Source: Pseudomonadota bacterium
GTDB taxonomy: Bacteria > SAR324 > XYD2-FULL-50-16 > JAHJRI01
Assembly: GCA_022360105.1 (NCBI GenBank)
Contig: JAKSDL010000498.1
Location: 1-17,733, forward strand
Reading direction: 5' to 3'
DNA: 17,733 nt
In this document: positions 12,876 to 17,733 of the stretch, one piece after another
Layout: each line of letters opens with the position of its first letter
Numbering within the stretch: the first letter of the stretch is position 1
Program-made: the position numbers and the translations under genes
The notes under the pieces: model-generated
Databases searched by the model: none
What the model was told of the DNA's origin: nothing
What the model saw: only the letters and a program-made list of their open reading frames with translations

Positions 12876-13910
12876 CTAAGCAGGCTTAAAATTGTTCATG
12901 GTTTCACAGACGTCTCTAATGTCGATATTGACCGGACAAAGCTGGATACATCTTCCGCAGCCAACACATTGAACGCCAGAATCATATTTATCAACATAGT
13001 ACTTAAGCTTGTGCATGAATCTCTGTCTGACGCGTTGTACCTTGTTTGGTCTCGGGTTATGTCCGGAACCTTCCAGGGTAAACAATGAGTACATGCAGCT
13101 ATCCCAGTTTCGCATGCGCTTTCCTTCTGTTCCTTTGACTTCGTCCTGAATGTCAAAGCACCAGCAGGTTGGGCAGCTATAGGTACAAGTACCGCAGTTC
13201 AGACAAGAGAACGAAACCTCATCCCAAAAGTCGGCACCGAAAAGCTCTGTGGTTTTTTTGCCTCTTAGTTGATCCGTTGAAACTTTAGCGGAGATTTTTC
13301 CTTCCGCTGCACTTTTTCTGGATTCAAAATCAAATTCGGCATCAGTTCCCCAACCGGCAGCGGCTGCGAGATCTTCACCTTTTTTGGTCAGAACCTTTGC
13401 AAAAAAATCGTCTTGTTCCTGAACCAACAACAGATCCAGACCGTCTTCGTTATAAGGGCCGTATCCTACTGATGTGCAGAAACAAGTCCGGGATGGATCA
13501 TCACAGGCATAGCCGACAAAGGTTGTATCTTCGTAAGGTTTTACCCAGAACGGATCTTTATAGTCCGGACTATCAAAGTTCTTTTGCACCAATTGGAAGG
13601 AGGCCGCGTCACAAGGACGTACGCCTACAACTGCTCTTGGTTTACCGTTCAGCTCCACCTCTTTCATAATGTGATGATCCTCTTTGGATTCATCGAGAGT
13701 GTAGGTGAACATAGTTTGTGTTTGCGGATAGATAGCAGACTTGGCAGACAGCCTGGTATTTCCGAGGTCTAAGACAGGGGTCTCCCCTGAATTCAATTCC
13801 TTGAATTCAAATGAATCCTTGTCAGCCATCGGTCCGAACAACCGATAACTGTCTTTCAGTTTTTCCAGCCCCTGTGCCCAACCTTCTTTTTCAATTTTTA
13901 TGATCTTCAT
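12876..13910 (-). CDS. flxB: 4Fe-4S dicluster electron-transfer subunit, FlxB-like (AsrA/hydrogenase beta family)
   Basis: 344 residues with an N-terminal domain typical of anaerobic sulfite reductase A and hydrogenase beta subunits (the VVGVRPCDAASF segment near residue 95 is a family hallmark). Two C-terminal [4Fe-4S] motifs follow: Cys236/239/242/246 and Cys315/318/321/325. Extra cysteines (PTCWC just after the first set, and RTCFC in mid-protein) may add a binding site. It would relay electrons between FlxA and the FlxC/FlxD side. The ATG at 13910 has only a weak AAGG about 11 nt upstream. The gene lies 58 nt after flxC and 26 nt before flxA. Family identity is firm; the name FlxB rests on the neighbouring genes. 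Confidence 0.86.
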   Translation of the reverse strand: MKIIKIEKEGWAQGLEKLKDSYRLFGPMADKDSFEFKELNSGETPVLDLGNTRLSAKSAIYPQTQTMFTYTLDESKEDHHIMKEVELNGKPRAVVGVRPCDAASFQLVQKNFDSPDYKDPFWVKPYEDTTFVGYACDDPSRTCFCTSVGYGPYNEDGLDLLLVQEQDDFFAKVLTKKGEDLAAAAGWGTDAEFDFESRKSAAEGKISAKVSTDQLRGKKTTELFGADFWDEVSFSCLNCGTCTYSCPTCWCFDIQDEVKGTEGKRMRNWDSCMYSLFTLEGSGHNPRPNKVQRVRQRFMHKLKYYVDKYDSGVQCVGCGRCIQLCPVNIDIRDVCETMNNFKPA

Positions 13911-13968
13911 AATTATTTGACCTTATCATAAATTTGTTGTGTTCAATCCCTGCTCACGGGTTGCCAAG

Positions 13969-14916
13969 CTATTTGACAAATCCATCAGGATCTTGGGGAT
14001 TAAAAGAATCAAGGGGTGGACGTTCTTCAAGTGAGAGACCGGCCTGCCAGCCAAACATATCCTGACAGTCTTTTTCCAGTTTCTTGGTAAATTCTCTCAT
14101 ATTGATTCCCATGGGACAGGCTCTTTCGCATGATCCACAGTCAGTGCACCTTCCCGCGCAATGATAGGCACGCAGGAAATGGAATGTTCTGGTGTCTGTT
14201 GGGTCATCACCTTTTCCAACCCATTGGGGCTTGGATTCATCTACAAAACAATTCGGGCAATAGCAAAGCGGACAGGCATTGCGACAGGCATAACAGCGTA
14301 TACAATTGTCAAGCAGGTTTTCAAAATGCTGCCATTTGTCATCAGCAGACATTTCCTCGACTTTGCGAACATCTTCATACCTGTCTACATCAGCCAGCTC
14401 CGGTACTTCGGCAGCCACCAGTTCATCATGCATCACAGGATTTCGATTTGTACAGACCGCACAATTCTTCTGCATCACGTCCTGCTTGGCAAAAGAAGTA
14501 TCCTGGTCTTTGCCTTTCACAACGATAGTATCGCCTTCTTCGATTACCTCTACGATTTCAAATTCAACCGAGTTATTGATCTTCCTGCGGTCAATCATTC
14601 CCGTGCAGGGAACTCCGAGGATCACCAACTGATCTCGTTTGATTTTATTTTCAATAATATGTGTGGTGATATTCCGAGTATCGCAGCCTTTAGCCACCAC
14701 AGCGATCTTTTCCTTGCGATCGGTCAGGTAGGTGGTCAGGTTGATACCGCAATTGCTATCCCACACCAGGTTTTTAACGTCATCCGGGCGTTTGGCCATA
14801 TATGGCTCATTTGACATTGGTAGACTTCCCTTTCGAAACCCGATGACCATGTCTACTTTCTCTTCCTTCAGGAGTTGTGATGACAACTCTCTGATCTTAT
14901 CTACATATGCTAACAT
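13969..14916 (-). CDS. flxC: 4Fe-4S ferredoxin-type subunit with FrhB-like N-terminus, FlxC-like
   Basis: 315 residues. The N-terminal half (VIGFRKGSLP, VVAKGCDTRN, LGVPCTGMID) resembles the N-terminal part of F420-hydrogenase beta-type proteins. The middle and C-terminal parts hold many cysteines: CAVC, then CIRCYACRNACPLCYCPNC, then CAGRCTDCGSCERACP, enough for at least two [4Fe-4S] clusters plus an additional site. No membrane segment is seen, so it should act in the cytosolic complex as an electron relay. The start ATG is 10 nt past the flxD stop, and the AAGGA Shine-Dalgarno overlaps that TAA, implying translational coupling. The flxC name is inferred from position in an hdr-flx operon; the family is often annotated only as a 4Fe-4S dicluster protein. 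Confidence 0.78.
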   Translation of the reverse strand: MLAYVDKIRELSSQLLKEEKVDMVIGFRKGSLPMSNEPYMAKRPDDVKNLVWDSNCGINLTTYLTDRKEKIAVVAKGCDTRNITTHIIENKIKRDQLVILGVPCTGMIDRRKINNSVEFEIVEVIEEGDTIVVKGKDQDTSFAKQDVMQKNCAVCTNRNPVMHDELVAAEVPELADVDRYEDVRKVEEMSADDKWQHFENLLDNCIRCYACRNACPLCYCPNCFVDESKPQWVGKGDDPTDTRTFHFLRAYHCAGRCTDCGSCERACPMGINMREFTKKLEKDCQDMFGWQAGLSLEERPPLDSFNPQDPDGFVK

Positions 14917-14926
14917 GTGAGTTCCT

Positions 14927-15346
14927 TTATCCGGCTTTTACGAATTTCTTAGCGGGTCCCAGTGCCTTAACGGATTCTGTTACCTTATGAACAACATCGA
15001 TAAACTTGTTTGCTTCCGCGGATGAGATCCAGGAAAAATGCAGTCTATCTCTTTCAATTCCCATGTGCTCCATCAGGTTTGCGAGTAATGCGAACTTCCG
15101 ACGAGCAAAATAATTACCTTCCAGGTAATGGCAGTCTCCGGGGTGTCAACCAGAGATCCAAACACCGTCGGCTCCTTTCATGAATGCGGAAAGCACAAAC
15201 TTGGGTGACATCCGACCGGTACAAGGAATCCGAACGACCCGGATATTTGAGGGATATTGCATCCGACTCACTCCCGCCAGGTCAGCGGCCCCGTAACTAC
15301 ACCAGTTACAAAGGAAGGTTATGATTTTAGGTTCAAAATCAGACAT
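14927..15346 (-). CDS. flxD: MvhD/FlxD-family electron-transfer subunit, predicted selenoprotein with Sec67
   Basis: 139 residues if the in-frame TGA at 15146-15148 is read as selenocysteine, which is the usual length for the methylviologen-reducing hydrogenase delta family. Conserved features are CNWCSY (Cys13, Cys16), PCTGR (Cys42) and U-HPGDCHY (Sec67, Cys72), where most homologues have GCHPGDCHY. The family binds a [2Fe-2S] cluster and passes electrons to HdrA. Sec at this site is known in MvhD/VhuD-type proteins. The start is the ATG at 15346, with AAGGAG 9 nt upstream; an in-frame GTG at 15364 would add six residues but overlaps that Shine-Dalgarno. It sits between hdrA and flxC, matching its role as the link to HdrA. 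Stopping at the TGA would leave only 66 residues and lose the HPGDCHY motif. Confidence 0.93.
15113..15129 (-). promoter_or_regulatory. Predicted bacterial SECIS element of flxD
   Basis: On the minus strand ATTACC and GGTAAT form a perfect 6-bp stem around the loop TGGAA. The loop begins at the 23rd base after the UGA and has G at its second position, fitting the bacterial SECIS rule. The spacing to the UGA is almost identical to that of the hdrCB element. Found by eye; no folding energy was computed. Confidence 0.78.
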
Positions 15347-15377
15347 TGTCTTATTCTCCTTCACTATCAGAGTGTGA

Positions 15378-15412
15378 GGTAATCACCCGGCGTTTTTTTT
15401 GCGGGTGATACC
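15378..15412 (-). other. Intercistronic hairpin between hdrA and flxD
   Basis: The 92-nt gap between hdrA and flxD contains an 8-bp perfect stem (ATCACCCG with CGGGTGAT), extended to about 11 bp with one bulge, around a 12-nt loop. On the transcribed (minus) strand the loop is A-rich and the stem is followed by TCACACTC, not a T-run. It is therefore unlikely to terminate. A role in mRNA processing or in setting different protein amounts for hdrA and the flx genes is possible. Confidence 0.6.
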
Positions 15413-15438
15413 ATTTTTTCATTGATTACTAGAATCGG

Positions 15439-17733
15439 TTAAGCAACATCGATCATTGCGAAAATCTGGTCGTTATCGTAACCGTTGAGGTGAATGGCAC
15501 CTGAACGACAAGACGATACGCAAAGTCCGCATCCCTTACAGAGAGCGGAATTGATTTCGGCTTTGCCCGCAAATCTTCCCTCTTCAACAAAAGAAGGCGC
15601 TGAATAAGGACATACCGACACACAAATTCCACAACTACTGCAGATCATCTGATCAACAGTTGCCACTTCGCCATTCGTGGTCACTGTTCCCTGGGCCAGT
15701 AAGGTTACCGCCCTGGAAGCAGCCGCTTTTCCTTGAGCTACCGATTCATCAATTGGTTTCGGATAATGTGCAAGACCGCTTAGAAAAACACCATCGGTTG
15801 CAAATTCGGAAGGTCCGAGTTTAGCGTGACGTTCAATAAAGAAGTCTTCCGCATTCATCGGAACTTTGAAGAATTGAGCTAATTGCTCTTCTTTTCTTGG
15901 AATAATTGCAGAAGCCAATGTCAACAGATCCGCTTCAATTTCAACCGGTCTGCCAAGCACATGGTCTGTGGCCAAAATGGTCACTTTTCCACCTTCCACT
16001 GATACTTTCGGCTTGTTATCAACTGAATAACGCATGAAGATAACTCCGGCTTTTCTGGCTTCTATATATTTACGTTCTCTTTCACCATAGGTTCGGATAT
16101 CCCTGTAAAGGATAATCACCCTGGCATCCGGATTACGTTTCTTTAATTCCAAAGCACTTTCTACTGAATGGGTACAGCAAACCCTGGAACAATAAGGTCT
16201 TTCCGGCTCTCTTGAGCCCACACACTGGATAAACACCGCGCAATCCACAGAATCAAGCTGTGGATCATTTGCCAGCATTTTTTGATCCAGTTCCAGGCTG
16301 GTCACAACGTTTGGACTGTCGTCGTAACAATATTCAGCAGGCTTGTGTTCTGTTGCACCCGTCGCAATCGTGGCCACACCATGCTCGATCACCTGTTCGC
16401 CTTCTTTGGAAGCGATCGTCGTGCTGAAATTACCGACAAAACCATCAACATTGCTGACTTTGCTGTTCAAATGAACCTGGATATTATCCTCGGCATTTAC
16501 CTGCTTCATAATATCAGCCAGCATTTCCTGAATGTTCTCACCTTTCCAGGTTTTGTACAGGTTGTGAGCCTGTCCGCCCAGTTTGTCTTCTTTCTCAATC
16601 AGGTGAGTTTTATAACCCTGTTTGGCAAGACTCAGGGCAGTTGACATACCGGCGATTCCCCCACCTACAACCATGGCGTTTTGGTTTACATCCAGTTTCG
16701 CTTCTTTCAGAGGTGCTTTCAGACCGATCTTGGCAACAGCCATTCGTATCAGTTCCTTGGCTTTCTCTGTCGCTAGATCAGGATTGGCTTTATGAACCCA
16801 GGACGCATGATTTCTGATGTTGACCATTTCAAACAGGTATTTGTTCAACCCGGCATTAATCAGGGTTTCCTGGAAAAGAGGCTCATGAGTTTTTGGCGTA
16901 CAAGCCGCAACAATGATCCTGTTCAGGTTATGCTCCTGAATAATCTCGGTCATGCTGGCTTGAGTATCCTGAGAACAGGAGTAGAGATTGTTTGTTACGT
17001 ATTCCACATACGGAAGAGTGGAAACATACTCATTAACTGCCTCAACATCGACCACACCAGCAATGTTAACACCACAGTGACAAATAAAAGCGCCGATTCT
17101 TGGTCGCTCACCTGTCACATTTCTTTCAGGAACGATTTCCCTGGTTTTGGTGAGTGTGTTTCTGGCTGAAGTCAGAATTTCGCCTGCTGCAGTCGCCGCT
17201 GCACTGGCGTCTACCACTGCCTGGGGAATGTCTTTTGGCCCCTGGAAGGCACCACAGACATAAACACCCGGGGTGGATGTTTCCACAGGATTCATGGTAG
17301 GGGTTTCAGCAAAATTGCCTTTGGTCAGGTTAAGATTAAATTGCTCTGCCAGTCTCCTTAGCTCCGGACTTGTTTCCAGACCGACTGACAGAACAATCAT
17401 ATCAAAGGTATCGGCGACCAGTTCACCATCTTCTTTTACATAACGAATTTCCAAATCGCCGGAGTCACCAACGGGATTGATGGTATGAACGCGAGAGCGG
17501 ATAAAATTGACTCCATGCTTGTCTTTAGCTTCGTTGTAATATTTCTCGAACTCCTTACCAAAGGTTCGCATATCCATGAAAAAGATTGAGGCATCCAGTT
17601 CCGGATCATGCTCCTTGGCAATGGCTGCTTCCTTGATGGCATACATACAGCAAACCGAAGAACAATAATCATTGTCACAACGATTCTGCTCACGAGACCC
17701 CACACACTGGAACCAGGCAATTTTCTTTGGTTC
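15439..17733 (-). CDS. hdrA: HdrA-like flavoprotein, tandem double module, 5'-truncated
   Basis: 764 residues lie in the window and the frame is open to the right edge. Residues are numbered from the edge. The first about 195 residues are the C-terminal half of one HdrA flavin module (CVGSR, YCSSVCC, GVYVCGAF near residue 155). A second, complete HdrA module follows: an N-terminal Fe-S domain (CHCG at 218-221, Cys253, Cys278), FAD loop VVGGGIAGMS at about 355, a second CVGSREPERPYCSRVCC, and two C-terminal [4Fe-4S] motifs (Cys698/701/704/708 and Cys732/735/738/742). HdrA carries the bifurcating FAD and its ferredoxin-type clusters pass electrons onward. All family cysteines in the window are encoded as Cys, not TGA. 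It is the most upstream operon gene visible, and the promoter must lie outside. The second module with its own Fe-S domain indicates a fusion of two HdrA units rather than a single about 650-residue HdrA. Confidence 0.92.
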   Translation of the reverse strand, partial: EPKKIAWFQCVGSREQNRCDNDYCSSVCCMYAIKEAAIAKEHDPELDASIFFMDMRTFGKEFEKYYNEAKDKHGVNFIRSRVHTINPVGDSGDLEIRYVKEDGELVADTFDMIVLSVGLETSPELRRLAEQFNLNLTKGNFAETPTMNPVETSTPGVYVCGAFQGPKDIPQAVVDASAAATAAGEILTSARNTLTKTREIVPERNVTGERPRIGAFICHCGVNIAGVVDVEAVNEYVSTLPYVEYVTNNLYSCSQDTQASMTEIIQEHNLNRIIVAACTPKTHEPLFQETLINAGLNKYLFEMVNIRNHASWVHKANPDLATEKAKELIRMAVAKIGLKAPLKEAKLDVNQNAMVVGGGIAGMSTALSLAKQGYKTHLIEKEDKLGGQAHNLYKTWKGENIQEMLADIMKQVNAEDNIQVHLNSKVSNVDGFVGNFSTTIASKEGEQVIEHGVATIATGATEHKPAEYCYDDSPNVVTSLELDQKMLANDPQLDSVDCAVFIQCVGSREPERPYCSRVCCTHSVESALELKKRNPDARVIILYRDIRTYGERERKYIEARKAGVIFMRYSVDNKPKVSVEGGKVTILATDHVLGRPVEIEADLLTLASAIIPRKEEQLAQFFKVPMNAEDFFIERHAKLGPSEFATDGVFLSGLAHYPKPIDESVAQGKAAASRAVTLLAQGTVTTNGEVATVDQMICSSCGICVSVCPYSAPSFVEEGRFAGKAEINSALCKGCGLCVSSCRSGAIHLNGYDNDQIFAMIDVA

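Noticed and set aside
14161..14814. 217-codon plus-strand frame opposite flxC
   Set aside because: The minus strand encodes a cysteine-motif protein with operon-like spacing here; the plus-strand translation has no family features.
15146..15364. A 72-residue standalone protein starting at GTG 15364
   Set aside because: It is the N-terminal part of the MvhD-like gene up to the recoded TGA; the ATG at 15346 has the better-placed Shine-Dalgarno.
15378..15412. Intrinsic terminator within the operon
   Set aside because: On the transcribed strand the stem is followed by a non-T-rich sequence; the T-run (about 15413-15419) is on the plus strand, where no gene needs termination.
15439..17733. Selenocysteine in HdrA, as in some methanogens and Desulfobacterota
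   Set aside because: All YCSxVCC-type positions visible in the window are encoded by ordinary Cys codons; the unseen 5' part could still differ.

Overview
The window holds two convergent transcription units from what looks like an anaerobic bacterium of moderate GC content. A giant polyketide synthase/non-ribosomal peptide synthetase (PKS-NRPS) gene runs rightward from the left edge and ends at 10467. A leftward operon of flavin- and iron-sulfur-based electron-transfer genes enters from the right edge and ends at a strong intrinsic terminator near 10610-10654. The host is probably a strict anaerobe, because the operon is an Hdr-Flx (heterodisulfide reductase-like, flavin oxidoreductase) set as known from sulfate reducers and other anaerobes. 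The exact phylum cannot be fixed from the sequence.

Region 1-10467: one open frame, truncated at its 5' end, with this order: end of a ketosynthase (KS), malonyl-type acyltransferase (AT), C-methyltransferase (MT), dehydratase (DH), structural KR half, enoylreductase (ER), ketoreductase (KR), acyl carrier protein (ACP), condensation (C), adenylation (A), peptidyl carrier (PCP) and thioesterase (TE). This would build an alpha-methylated, largely reduced acyl chain, join it to one amino acid, and release it. Two active-site departures are visible: His in place of the KR catalytic Tyr, and Cys in place of the TE nucleophilic Ser.

Region 10468-10676: no gene. It contains a pair of 28-nt inverted arms, each of which is itself a perfect 8-bp hairpin with compensatory base changes, then a small GC hairpin, an AT-rich direct repeat, and the terminator of the leftward operon.

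Region 10677-17733 (minus strand), in transcription order: hdrA-like (a tandem double module, 5' end outside the window), flxD/mvhD-like, flxC-like, flxB-like, flxA-like, and an hdrC-hdrB fusion. By family precedent the products form an NAD(P)H-linked flavin-based electron-bifurcating complex. FlxA would take electrons from NAD(P)H, FlxB and FlxC relay them, FlxD hands them to HdrA, and HdrA splits them between ferredoxin and the HdrCB disulfide-reducing arm.

The most striking result is that two genes of this operon (flxD and hdrCB) are each interrupted by an in-frame TGA exactly at a conserved Cys position. In both cases a compact stem-loop with Gs in its loop lies about 23 nt downstream, as in bacterial SECIS elements. 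I read both as selenoproteins (Sec67 and Sec244), so ordinary gene calling would break them into fragments.
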